Below are positions 19,730 through 27,814 of a stretch of DNA of 64,000 nucleotides, piece after piece. The first letter of the stretch is position 1. Every line of letters begins with the position of its first letter. Source of the DNA: Prochlorococcus marinus XMU1408 (GTDB taxonomy: Bacteria; Cyanobacteriota; Cyanobacteriia; PCC-6307; Cyanobiaceae). The stretch lies in the NCBI RefSeq assembly GCF_003208055.1, contig NZ_QJUE01000001.1, positions 219,571 to 283,570 on the forward strand, given 5' to 3'. The notes under the pieces are model-generated. The model saw only the letters and a list, made by a program, of their open reading frames with translations. It searched no databases and was not told where the DNA came from. A program made the position numbers and the translations under genes.

Positions 19730-19927
19730 ATGGATATGAATAATAAAATTGTTTCTGATGAGATTGGTAAGAAAGCAACACCACCTCCAAGTTTTGTAAA
19801 ACTTGCAATGAAAAATATGGTTCGTAAAGGTAGTCAAAGTCTTTATCATTTTGGTTTAACAGCTTTAGGTTTTCTTGGATTTATTCTTTTAGTTGCTGTG
19901 CTGGGAAAACCTCATATTCCTCAGTAA
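19730..19927 (+). CDS. DUF3285-like small membrane protein
   Basis: 65 residues. A polar N-terminus (KKATPPPSFVKLAMKNMVRKG) is followed by one hydrophobic C-terminal helix of about 20 residues. This matches the small DUF3285 proteins of cyanobacteria, as I recall the family. Function unknown. It lies 8 bases after prfB and 5 bases before the ybeY ATG, so it is almost certainly in one operon with them. Confidence 0.85.
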   Translation: MDMNNKIVSDEIGKKATPPPSFVKLAMKNMVRKGSQSLYHFGLTALGFLGFILLVAVLGKPHIPQ

Positions 19928-19931
19928 TTTT

Positions 19932-20498
19932 ATGGAGAATTATTTGTCAAATTCTTATGAATTGGATATAGATCTTTCTTTTACTCCCTTTCCAGTTCAA
20001 GACTTAGACGTCGTTGTTAATGGTGAGACTTTAGAGCTGATGAAAAATTCAAGTCAATGGAATAAGGAGATAACTCGCTGGATTAGATTTATAAAAGTAA
20101 ATAAAGAATTTAAATGTCCGAAAATAGTACGAAATGCTTCTCAACTTAGCTTGGGGTTGGAATTAACAAATGATAAGAAAATCCTTGATTTGAATCAAAG
20201 CTGGCTTGGAAAAGCAAAGAGTACAGATGTGCTTTCATTTCCCATAATTGATGAGACATCCTTTGGTGTAAGTGATGAATGTATTGAATTGGGTGACATT
20301 GTTATCTCAGTTCCGACTGCGATCAGACAAGCAAAAGAAAATAATGTTGATTTATATAGAGAACTTAGATGGCTTGCAGTTCATGGCCTTTTACATCTTT
20401 TGGGTTGGGATCATAGTAACGAAGAAAGTCTTAATACAATGCTTTTAAATCAAGAGCAACTTCTTGATTTAGGAGCTATTCTTGAAAATGAAGAATGA
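19932..20498 (+). CDS. ybeY: Endoribonuclease YbeY, 16S rRNA maturation
   Basis: Metal-dependent RNase needed for 16S 3'-end maturation and ribosome quality control. The zinc motif HGLLHLLGWDH is complete. Start taken at ATG 19932, just after the preceding stop (188 residues); an upstream reading would overlap the DUF3285 gene. The operon prfB-DUF3285-ybeY-dgkA-amidotransferase places it with translation functions. Confidence 0.95.
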   Translation: MENYLSNSYELDIDLSFTPFPVQDLDVVVNGETLELMKNSSQWNKEITRWIRFIKVNKEFKCPKIVRNASQLSLGLELTNDKKILDLNQSWLGKAKSTDVLSFPIIDETSFGVSDECIELGDIVISVPTAIRQAKENNVDLYRELRWLAVHGLLHLLGWDHSNEESLNTMLLNQEQLLDLGAILENEE

Positions 20499-20510
20499 AG
20501 ATTAACAAAT

Positions 20511-20969
20511 ATGGCTCCGGAGATATCTAATGACTCTGAAAGAGCAGTTTGGGACATGTCTAATACTCTGAAAAGATCAAATAAAAGGTCATCATGGAAG
20601 ATAGCTAAAGATCTTCCAACAAGCTTTTTATATGCAGCTAAAGGCTTAAGATATGCTTTTTCTACTCAAAGAAATTTTAGAATTCATGTTGCTTTTGCAT
20701 TGGGTGCATTGGTATTAGGCTTTTTATTAGGTCTTGATAATAATAATTTAGCAATAATGGCACTTACAGCTACTAGTGTACTAGTAGTTGAATTGCTAAA
20801 TACAGCAATTGAATCAGTTGTAGATTTAGCAATTGGGAAACGATTTCATCCTCTCGCACAAATCGCTAAAGATTGTTCAGCTGGGGCTGTTTTAGTAGCT
20901 TCAATCAGTTCAGTACTTATTGCTGTCTTATTATTATTTCCTCTATTACTTCAAAAGTTAGAATTTTAA
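20511..20969 (+). CDS. dgkA: Prokaryotic diacylglycerol/undecaprenol kinase
   Basis: Small integral membrane kinase of the DgkA/UndpK family recycling lipid alcohols. Residues after about 45 hold three hydrophobic helices, and the active-site helix ELLNTAIESVVDLA and a later AKDCSAGAVL are the family signature. The 152 residues include an N-terminal polar extension of about 40 residues not needed for the fold. It sits 12 bases after ybeY, a common bacterial pairing. Substrate (DAG or undecaprenol) cannot be decided. Confidence 0.92.
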   Translation: MAPEISNDSERAVWDMSNTLKRSNKRSSWKIAKDLPTSFLYAAKGLRYAFSTQRNFRIHVAFALGALVLGFLLGLDNNNLAIMALTATSVLVVELLNTAIESVVDLAIGKRFHPLAQIAKDCSAGAVLVASISSVLIAVLLLFPLLLQKLEF

Positions 20970-20981
20970 TCTCTTAAAATT

Positions 20982-21578
20982 ATGTTATTGGTTATCGACA
21001 ATTATGACAGCTTCACTTTTAACCTCGTTCAATATTTGGGCGAATTAGCATCGCAGCATCCTATTGCCTCAGAAGTAAGAGTTGAACGTAATGATGCTCT
21101 TACAATCAATGAGATTAAAGATTTAAACCCTGATGTGATTTTGCTATCTCCAGGTCCTGGGGATCCTGATCAATCTGGAGTTTGTCTAGATATTTTATCT
21201 AAGTTGTCCGTTAAAATACCTACCCTTGGTGTTTGCCTTGGTCATCAAGCTATTACTCAGGCTTTTGGAGGGAAAATAATCAGAGCTAAAGAACTAATGC
21301 ATGGCAAAACATCTAATGTTTTGCATCGAGGTACTGGAATATTTAAAGATTTGCCTAATCCCTTAGTCGCTACTAGGTACCATAGCTTAATTGCGCAGAG
21401 AGAAAGTTTACCAGAATGCTTAGATGTTATAGCCTGGCTAGAGGATGAAACAATTATGGGAATTACGCATAAAGATTATCCCCACATATACGGTGTACAA
21501 TTTCATCCTGAGAGTGTATTAACCGAAGCTGGGCATAAATTACTTTCTAATTTTTTGCGATTAGCAGAATCATGTTAA
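20982..21578 (+). CDS. Glutamine amidotransferase of anthranilate/aminodeoxychorismate synthase
   Basis: Supplies ammonia for anthranilate and/or p-aminobenzoate synthesis. Class I amidotransferase: SPGPGDPDQSG oxyanion region, nucleophile Cys85 in GVCLGHQAI, and the HPES end motif in VQFHPESV. 198 residues. TrpG and PabA cannot be separated by sequence alone, and many organisms use one protein for both. It is the last gene of the prfB operon. A short hairpin follows it. Confidence 0.92.
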   Translation: MLLVIDNYDSFTFNLVQYLGELASQHPIASEVRVERNDALTINEIKDLNPDVILLSPGPGDPDQSGVCLDILSKLSVKIPTLGVCLGHQAITQAFGGKIIRAKELMHGKTSNVLHRGTGIFKDLPNPLVATRYHSLIAQRESLPECLDVIAWLEDETIMGITHKDYPHIYGVQFHPESVLTEAGHKLLSNFLRLAESC

Positions 21579-21582
21579 ATTA

Positions 21583-21597
21583 TCTCTATAATAGAGA
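21583..21597. terminator. Short hairpin between convergent genes
   Basis: TCTCTA/TAGAGA, a 6-bp stem with a TAA loop, in the 33-base gap between the amidotransferase and the hisC-like gene. No long T-run follows, so it is a weak terminator candidate for either strand. Confidence 0.35.
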
Positions 21598-21611
21598 CGT
21601 TTCAAATTAAT

Positions 21612-22727
21612 TTATACTTTATCGATAACCTTAAAAACTGACCAGAACCTTTTCATTTGATCAATAGTTCCAATACTTACTCTGATAGAACCTTTTAGAT
21701 CTTTCTTTTTATCCATATTCCTAATTAGAATCCCAGATAACTTTAATTTTTGCTCAACATATTCTGGTTCTGATTTTGGCCAAAGTAGAAAATAGTTTCC
21801 TCCATCTATATGATATTTGACGCGAAATTTCTCAAATGTTTTTTTCAACCAATTACGTGCATTAAGTACTTTATTCACATAAGAATCAATATACGATGGG
21901 TCGTTAAGTGCTGCAAAAGCAGCTATTACAGCAAAGCTATTGACGTCATAAGGACCAGTGACACTTTTAACTATATTAATTACTGTAGAATTACCTATAG
22001 CAAAACCAATTCTTAATCCTGCTAAACCAGCAGTTTTAGATAGAGATCTAAGTACCAAAAGATTAGGTATTTCTTGAAAATTTACAAATGGTAAAACACT
22101 ATCACCTGTAAAAGCTTCGTATAGCTCATCGACAACAATAAGTGTTTGAGATGACAGTTTTGTGATCTCTATAATTTTTTCTGGACTTAATCTTGTACCA
22201 GTTGGATTATTTGGATTACATATTAATAAAATTTTAGGACTCTTCTGAATGATTAATTTGCAAATCTGATTAAAGGGGTACTGAAAATCTTGATCCTCAT
22301 AGGGTACTGAGATGATTTTCATTCCTCGCATTTGTGCACAAGGCGTGTAATATCCAAAAGTTGGCGATGTTGTTAACATTAAATCATTAATGTTGCCATA
22401 TGCATGAAACACAGCATTTATTGCTGCATCAACTCCATTAAAAATACCTACCTCAGATGAGTTTAAATTTACGCTTGGGTTTTGTTTGATTAGATTGTCT
22501 ATTAATTTTTCTTTTAAACCCGAATACTCTGGATAAATAGAGATTTCATCTCTTGTTATTTTTCTAAGGGATTCAATTACAAGTGGGCTAGGTCCAATTG
22601 TGTTTTCATTAAAGTCTAATCTTAGTAGATTTCGTCGTCCTTCTAGTGGTGCTGAATAAGGGTTTAAAGCCTTTATCTCTTCCCTAGGATTAGGCATATC
22701 CAAAAAAGAACTGTTTGTATTGTTCAT
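21612..22727 (-). CDS. hisC: Histidinol-phosphate aminotransferase family
   Basis: Fold-type I PLP aminotransferase of 371 residues. LRLDFNENTIGPSP is the HisC-type N-terminus, NPNNPTGTRL the cofactor loop, DELYEAF the PLP aspartate and RSLSKTAGLAGLRIGFA contains the Schiff-base lysine. This fits histidine synthesis, but a second HisC-like gene lies at 37188-38270, so substrate is inferred from the closer HisC resemblance. Its ATG overlaps the argS stop as TAATG, so it is coupled to argS translation. Confidence 0.85.
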   Translation of the reverse strand: MNNTNSSFLDMPNPREEIKALNPYSAPLEGRRNLLRLDFNENTIGPSPLVIESLRKITRDEISIYPEYSGLKEKLIDNLIKQNPSVNLNSSEVGIFNGVDAAINAVFHAYGNINDLMLTTSPTFGYYTPCAQMRGMKIISVPYEDQDFQYPFNQICKLIIQKSPKILLICNPNNPTGTRLSPEKIIEITKLSSQTLIVVDELYEAFTGDSVLPFVNFQEIPNLLVLRSLSKTAGLAGLRIGFAIGNSTVINIVKSVTGPYDVNSFAVIAAFAALNDPSYIDSYVNKVLNARNWLKKTFEKFRVKYHIDGGNYFLLWPKSEPEYVEQKLKLSGILIRNMDKKKDLKGSIRVSIGTIDQMKRFWSVFKVIDKV

Positions 22728-24550
22728 TACATTCTCTCTAGGGTGGGGATACCTAACAAACTCATCCCGAGTTTAATTGTGTCTGCAGTGATTGAACATA
22801 AAGCAAGTCTACTAGTCCTTGATGGTTCACTTGCTTTTAAAATTGGAATTTGATCATAGAATCTATTAAATGTTTGACTTAATTCAAATAAATATCCACA
22901 TAAACGATTAGGAAGCAGTTCTTTTTCGACTTCTGCAATTACACAATCAAGTTCCAATAGCTTACGAACTAAGACCCATTCTTGGGGTTCATTAAATTGA
23001 ATATTCTTACTTGATACGTTTAAATCCCCTCCTTTGCGTGAAATCCCAGCTATTCGAACTAATGCATAAAGTAAATATGGAGCTGTATTACCTTGTAAAG
23101 AAAGCATTTTGTCAAAACTAAATTGGTAATTAGAAACTCTATTTTGGCTTAGGTCTGCATACTTTATAGCTGCAATACCAACAGTAGTAGAAACTTGATT
23201 TATAAAACTTTCATTCTCGGATCTATTTTCAGTTTTGAGACGATCTGTAAGATCCTCTTTTGCTCGTTGAATTGCTTCATCGAGAAGGTCTACTAATCTA
23301 ATTGTTTCTCCTGAACGAGTTTTTAATTTTTTACCATCTTCTCCTTGAACAAGACCAAAAGGTACGTGCTCTACTTGACAATCTTTAGGAATCCAATTTG
23401 CAAGGTTTGCAATTTGAAAGACTCCAAAGAAATGTGATGCTTGGCCGGCATCTGTGACATAAATCAATCGGAATGCTCCATCTCCATCTGGGGATTTAGT
23501 TAATCTATATTTAATTGCGGCAAGATCAGTTGTTGCATAATTAAAACCTCCGTCACTTTTCTGAATAATTATTGGTTGTGGCTTGCCGTCTTTTCCAACT
23601 AAGCCATCAAGAAAAATACATTTAGCTCCTTGATCATTTATGAGTAAATTCTTGCTTTTCAACTCATTTATAACATCTACTAAAAATTTGTTATAAAAAG
23701 ATTCGCCTCTTTCAGTCAACTTGATATCAAGTCGATCATAGATCTTTTGAAATTCTTTTCTGGATTGATTACATAGTAACTGCCATGCAGTTAAACTTTC
23801 TTGATCACCTGCTTGTAAGTTAACAACTTCATTTCTAGATTGATTTTGAAAGATTTGATCCTCATCAAATCTTTTTTTTGCTTGACGATAAAAATTTACG
23901 AGATCGCTAATTTCTACTACATCTTTTGTATGGAGCGCTTCTGGGACAACCTCTTTCAGGTGAGTAATAAGCATGCCAAATTGTGTACCCCAATCTCCTA
24001 CATGATTGATTCGTAAGACTTCGTAACCGCAGAATTCAAGAACTCGTGCGAGAGAATCTCCAATAATTGTTGATCGTAAATGCCCAACATGCATCTCTTT
24101 AGCAATATTTGGACTAGAAAAATCAACAATCACGCGATTGTTTTTTTGTTCTTCTTTTTCTTTTGCAGTTTGGAAGTCTTTTAGAGGTACGCCCAATCTT
24201 TTATCATTTAAACGAATATAAATTTCCGATATAAGTGTTTTTGTATTTATAGACAAGTTTATAAAACCTGGTCCAGCAATCATTGGTGTATTACATATTT
24301 TCAAGAAATCATTATCCTTTTGTAGTTGACTAACTATTTGTTGTGCAATCTGACGAGGGGGTTGTTTAATTTCTTTCGCTAGTGCTAAAGCACAATTTAT
24401 TTGAAAATCTCCAAACTCTGGCTTGGATGCAGGAACTAGTAAGGCACTTGTAAGTATTGAAGTAGCTTTGGGACTTCGATCTTCTTTTGGAAAAACTTGA
24501 ACTAAAGCCCTATTTAGTGCTTCTTCTAATTTGGTGGATATTTCAAGCAT
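22727..24550 (-). CDS. argS: Arginyl-tRNA synthetase
   Basis: Class I synthetase charging tRNA-Arg. The HIGH box is HVGH in [18 protein letters not shown]. The KMSKS region is degenerate (KLKTRSGET), as is normal in many ArgRS. The N-terminal Add1 domain (first roughly 110 residues) and the C-terminal DALR domain, with end motif [11 protein letters not shown], are present. 607 residues, full length. First gene of an argS-hisC unit. Confidence 0.97.
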   Translation of the reverse strand: MLEISTKLEEALNRALVQVFPKEDRSPKATSILTSALLVPASKPEFGDFQINCALALAKEIKQPPRQIAQQIVSQLQKDNDFLKICNTPMIAGPGFINLSINTKTLISEIYIRLNDKRLGVPLKDFQTAKEKEEQKNNRVIVDFSSPNIAKEMHVGHLRSTIIGDSLARVLEFCGYEVLRINHVGDWGTQFGMLITHLKEVVPEALHTKDVVEISDLVNFYRQAKKRFDEDQIFQNQSRNEVVNLQAGDQESLTAWQLLCNQSRKEFQKIYDRLDIKLTERGESFYNKFLVDVINELKSKNLLINDQGAKCIFLDGLVGKDGKPQPIIIQKSDGGFNYATTDLAAIKYRLTKSPDGDGAFRLIYVTDAGQASHFFGVFQIANLANWIPKDCQVEHVPFGLVQGEDGKKLKTRSGETIRLVDLLDEAIQRAKEDLTDRLKTENRSENESFINQVSTTVGIAAIKYADLSQNRVSNYQFSFDKMLSLQGNTAPYLLYALVRIAGISRKGGDLNVSSKNIQFNEPQEWVLVRKLLELDCVIAEVEKELLPNRLCGYLFELSQTFNRFYDQIPILKASEPSRTSRLALCSITADTIKLGMSLLGIPTLERM

Positions 24551-24627
24551 AACGTTTATGATTAGGAAGGTTCATTTAAAGTTTTTTGATCTTTTTGAAG
24601 TGGAATTAAAACTATTTATTCATTGTT

Positions 24628-25491
24628 TTAATTAAAGCGCATACTGAAATCTATCCATTTACTTTTAGTGATTGGTGCACTTGTTGAGATTAGATCAATA
24701 CCTGTAGAAATATAGTCTGATAAATTGTTTGGATTAATCCCAGAAACTTCAATCACAATATTTTGTGAGACGTATTTGGAGTTATTATTTTTTGAAAGTT
24801 GACGTAATTCTGGAACTAGTTTTGCAATAGTTTGAATAGACATCTCATCAAGTAAAACCCCATCAGCTCCTGCTTCTACAGCTTCTCTAGCTTGGCTAGG
24901 GGTTTCTGCCTCAACTATGATTTTTTTTGTCCATGGAATAGTTTTTTTTAAGACTTTGATACTCTCAGCAATCCCCTTAGACCATTCAATATGATTTTCT
25001 TTCAACATGGCTGCATCATATAATCCAAGTCTATGATTAATTCCACCACCACAAAGAAAAGCATATTTTTCGAATATCCTGATTCCTGGAGTCGTTTTGC
25101 GGGTATCTGCTAATTTTATATTAGAGCCAGAGAGTTTATTTACTAGTAAGGCAGTAGATGTAGCAATACCAGAAAGATGCATCGCTAAGTTAAGTGTTAC
25201 TCGCTCACCAGCTACTAAGGATGATGAAGGCCCTTTTAATTCTAAGAGTCTTTGATTCTTTTCAAATTTTTGACCATCCTCTATTAATAGTTGAATATCA
25301 ACTTTGGGATCAATTTTTTGGAATATAAGTTTGATAATATCTCCTCCACAAAATGTTCCACATTCTTTCGCAATCCAATGGGCTGATGAACTTCTAGTGT
25401 TAAGGATAAATCTAGTTAGATCTCCATCACCAAGATCTTCCTCAATCCAGGCATCTAATATTCTTAGTAGATTTGGTGAGCGAAGGTCCAC
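24628..25491 (-). CDS. nadC: Quinolinate phosphoribosyltransferase
   Basis: Makes nicotinate mononucleotide from quinolinate and PRPP in NAD synthesis. EDLGDGDLT is the N-terminal signature, LADTRKTTPGIR holds the substrate arginine and lysine, and GGGINHRLGLYDAAMLKENH is the PRPP-binding core. 287 residues, starting at GTG 25491. Separated from argS by about 77 bases on the same strand. Confidence 0.96.
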   Translation of the reverse strand: MDLRSPNLLRILDAWIEEDLGDGDLTRFILNTRSSSAHWIAKECGTFCGGDIIKLIFQKIDPKVDIQLLIEDGQKFEKNQRLLELKGPSSSLVAGERVTLNLAMHLSGIATSTALLVNKLSGSNIKLADTRKTTPGIRIFEKYAFLCGGGINHRLGLYDAAMLKENHIEWSKGIAESIKVLKKTIPWTKKIIVEAETPSQAREAVEAGADGVLLDEMSIQTIAKLVPELRQLSKNNNSKYVSQNIVIEVSGINPNNLSDYISTGIDLISTSAPITKSKWIDFSMRFN

Positions 25492-25685
25492 AATTCATCT
25501 ATTACATTTATTACTATACCAACGTCAAAACCATTTTATATAAAACATCTTCCAATACATTTGTATTTTCTCTATTTATCTTTTCTTGAATCACTATTTA
25601 AGCTAATAGAAGTTTTTAATCTTTTTTCTTTGTTATGTATTAATTATATGCTTTAATTGAGTATATTCTCGATTATTCGGATCTA
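25492..25685. other. AT-rich intergenic stretch upstream of nadC
   Basis: No gene or clear RNA structure seen. It must hold the nadC promoter on the minus strand and, if the small frame at 25686 is real, its plus-strand promoter. Confidence 0.5.
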
Positions 25686-25784
25686 GTGGACGTTGTTCAT
25701 AGTGTGAATATTATGGTTGCGATATTAATAGTAGGCGTTTGCTATTATTTATACTATATTTTTACAATTGACAATAACCAGTAA
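25686..25784 (+). CDS. Candidate 32-residue single-helix membrane peptide
   Basis: A small plus-strand frame, GTG 25686 (or ATG 25713, 23 residues) to TAA 25784, in a 300-base gap between divergent nadC and mnmE transcription directions. The product has a hydrophobic core, VAILIVGVCYYLYYIF, and a polar tail. It resembles the size of photosynthetic or respiratory single-helix subunits, but I recognise none. Support: it ends inside a perfect 26-bp palindrome that would terminate a plus-strand transcript. Against: no strong ribosome site and very AT-rich sequence. Tentative. Confidence 0.3.
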   Translation: MDVVHSVNIMVAILIVGVCYYLYYIFTIDNNQ

Positions 25785-25806
25785 GTAAAAAATATTTTTT
25801 ACTTAC
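25781..25806. terminator. Perfect 26-bp palindrome at mnmE 3' end
   Basis: GTAAGTAAAAAAT followed directly by its reverse complement ATTTTTTACTTAC. It has A and T runs on each side of the centre and overlaps the last codons and stop of mnmE on one strand and the stop of the small frame on the other. It fits a bidirectional intrinsic terminator. Confidence 0.55.
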
Positions 25807-27193
25807 CAATACAGAATTTTGAAAAGATATTATCAAGTAAGCTTTCTGTTAAATCGTCCCCTGTTAGTTCTCCTAGATGATTGATAGCTTGTCGTAAATC
25901 GATTGTCCAAAAATCCCAAGGTAGTTTTTCATCAAAAACTTTATCAATATTTTCTAGGGATTTTATTGTTGACTTTGCAAGATCTAGCTGTCTTTCATTT
26001 AGTGCTATATCCAATCCATGAGTTTGAGAAGAACCACATAATTTTAGTAGACAATTAATTAGATCCTCCTCTCCGTCACCTGTTTTTGCACTTATTATTA
26101 CTAGATTTTCTTTTTTTATAGTATTTATTGTATCCTTTTTGGAGGAAGAAAGATTATTTAAATCTGATTTATTTCCAACAATTAATAGTGGAATACTTGT
26201 TGGGATTTGTTTTAGTATTGACTCATCCTCGTTAGTCCATCCGGTTGAACAATCAAAGATTAATACAATGAGATCAGTTTGTTTTAAAGCTTCTTGAGTC
26301 CTAGAAATACCTATATTTTCGATGATATCTTTTGTTTCTCTTATACCCGCAGTATCAATAAAAGTTACTGGTATACCCTCTAATACAATCTCACTTTCCA
26401 AAAGATCTCTGGTGGTTCCAGGTAAGTCTGTAACAATAGCTTTTTCTTTTTTTGTAAGCCTATTCATTAAGGAGCTTTTCCCTACATTAGGCTTTCCTAT
26501 TAGAGCAACTTTGAGGCCAGAGCGAATCAATGTTCCTCTCTTAGCATTATCTATGAGTTTGTTTAGATCTTTTTTAATTGCGAAAATTTCATTTTTTATA
26601 TTTTCTTCTTCTAACTTTGGAAGATCTTCCTCAAAATCAATCCTTGCTTCAATTTCAGTTAGTTGATCCAGCAGACGATGCCTTATCGATTGAACCGTAG
26701 TTTGAATATTTCCTTCAATTCCATTCATGGCAAGTTCTGCTGCTTTTTTACTCCTCGCGGAAACTAGTTCACTAATTGATTCTGCTTGAGTAAGGCTTAA
26801 ACGACCATTGATCACGGCTCTTTGACTAAACTCACCTGGCTCAGCTCTTCGAACATTTGGATTATCTAATATTCTTTCAAGGATCTTTTGGACTGCAATG
26901 ATTCCACCATGGCAATGAATTTCCACTATATCTTCGCCCGTAAAGCTTCTCGGTCCTTTCATAATTAGGATTAAAACTTCATCTATATATTTTTTTTGAT
27001 TTGCTTCCGTTACATGTCCGTAAAGTACTTTGTGACTACTCCAATGGTGCATTCCGGGTACATGAACAACACTTTTACTAATCTCGATTGCGGAGGAGCC
27101 AGAGATCCGAATAGCAGCAATACTTCCTTGGCCGGGAGAGACGGCGGTTGCAATTGCCGCAATGGTATCTTCTGTAGGGGAAAACGAATTCAT
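25799..27193 (-). CDS. mnmE: tRNA modification GTPase MnmE
   Basis: With MnmG installs the aminomethyl-type group on wobble uridine 34 of tRNA. The N-terminal folate-binding domain starts DTIAAIATAVSPGQGSIAAI; the G domain contains the P-loop GKPNVGKSS and the G3-type motif DTAGIR; the essential C-terminal CxGK is the very end (FCIGK). 464 residues, full length. Confidence 0.98.
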   Translation of the reverse strand: MNSFSPTEDTIAAIATAVSPGQGSIAAIRISGSSAIEISKSVVHVPGMHHWSSHKVLYGHVTEANQKKYIDEVLILIMKGPRSFTGEDIVEIHCHGGIIAVQKILERILDNPNVRRAEPGEFSQRAVINGRLSLTQAESISELVSARSKKAAELAMNGIEGNIQTTVQSIRHRLLDQLTEIEARIDFEEDLPKLEEENIKNEIFAIKKDLNKLIDNAKRGTLIRSGLKVALIGKPNVGKSSLMNRLTKKEKAIVTDLPGTTRDLLESEIVLEGIPVTFIDTAGIRETKDIIENIGISRTQEALKQTDLIVLIFDCSTGWTNEDESILKQIPTSIPLLIVGNKSDLNNLSSSKKDTINTIKKENLVIISAKTGDGEEDLINCLLKLCGSSQTHGLDIALNERQLDLAKSTIKSLENIDKVFDEKLPWDFWTIDLRQAINHLGELTGDDLTESLLDNIFSKFCIGK

Positions 27194-27265
27194 TAATCAA
27201 TAGTTACGCAATCTTCACTAAGATCTAATGTAGTTTTCCTTTTTATAAACAAGATTTTTGAAAAT

Positions 27266-27721
27266 ATGAGAAAAATCTTCCTCAATTTAATAAAAAGAAT
27301 CCGTAAATTTATCTCTTGGCTTTGGAATCAGGAAGGTTCTCCCTCTCAGCGAGCATTAGGTTTTGGTGTGGGAATTTTTAGCGGTTGCTTTCCATTCTTT
27401 GGTTTGCAAACTTTGATGGGTGTATTTTTAGCAAAAATTCTTAAGGGCAATACTATCTTGGCTGCTGTGGGAACTTGGATTAGCAACCCATTTACCTATT
27501 TACCTCTTTACTATTTTAATTTTAGAATAGGTTCATTACTATTTAATAGTGATAAAGAAGTAGTTGATTATAGCCTTATAACTAATAATAACTTATGGTC
27601 TCAAAGTTGGTATTTAAGTTCGCGACTCATAATTGGTTCGATTTGTGTGGGTCTTGTGACTGGAATTATTGGTGGGCTTTGCTTGTATCTTCCACTTAAG
27701 AAACTTTCAAATACAATTTAA
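27266..27721 (+). CDS. DUF2062-like membrane protein
   Basis: 151 residues with two to three hydrophobic segments and the DUF2062 layout: GSPSQRALGFGVGIFSGCFP, then an inner helix with GTWISNPFTYLPLYYFNFRI. The family is common in Gram-negatives and cyanobacteria; function unknown. It stands alone between divergent mnmE and convergent relA/spoT. Confidence 0.85.
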   Translation: MRKIFLNLIKRIRKFISWLWNQEGSPSQRALGFGVGIFSGCFPFFGLQTLMGVFLAKILKGNTILAAVGTWISNPFTYLPLYYFNFRIGSLLFNSDKEVVDYSLITNNNLWSQSWYLSSRLIIGSICVGLVTGIIGGLCLYLPLKKLSNTI

Positions 27722-27814
27722 AATTATTAATTTTTTAGAAAGAGTTTAATGAGTAATTTGTGTCTTCGATTCATTATTTGTTTTTTGTTTATGATAGTAG
27801 GATTAGCTAGAAAA

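Noticed and set aside
22727..24550. Missing KMSKS motif in ArgRS as a sign of inactivity
   Set aside because: Many active arginyl-tRNA synthetases have a degenerate KMSKS loop.
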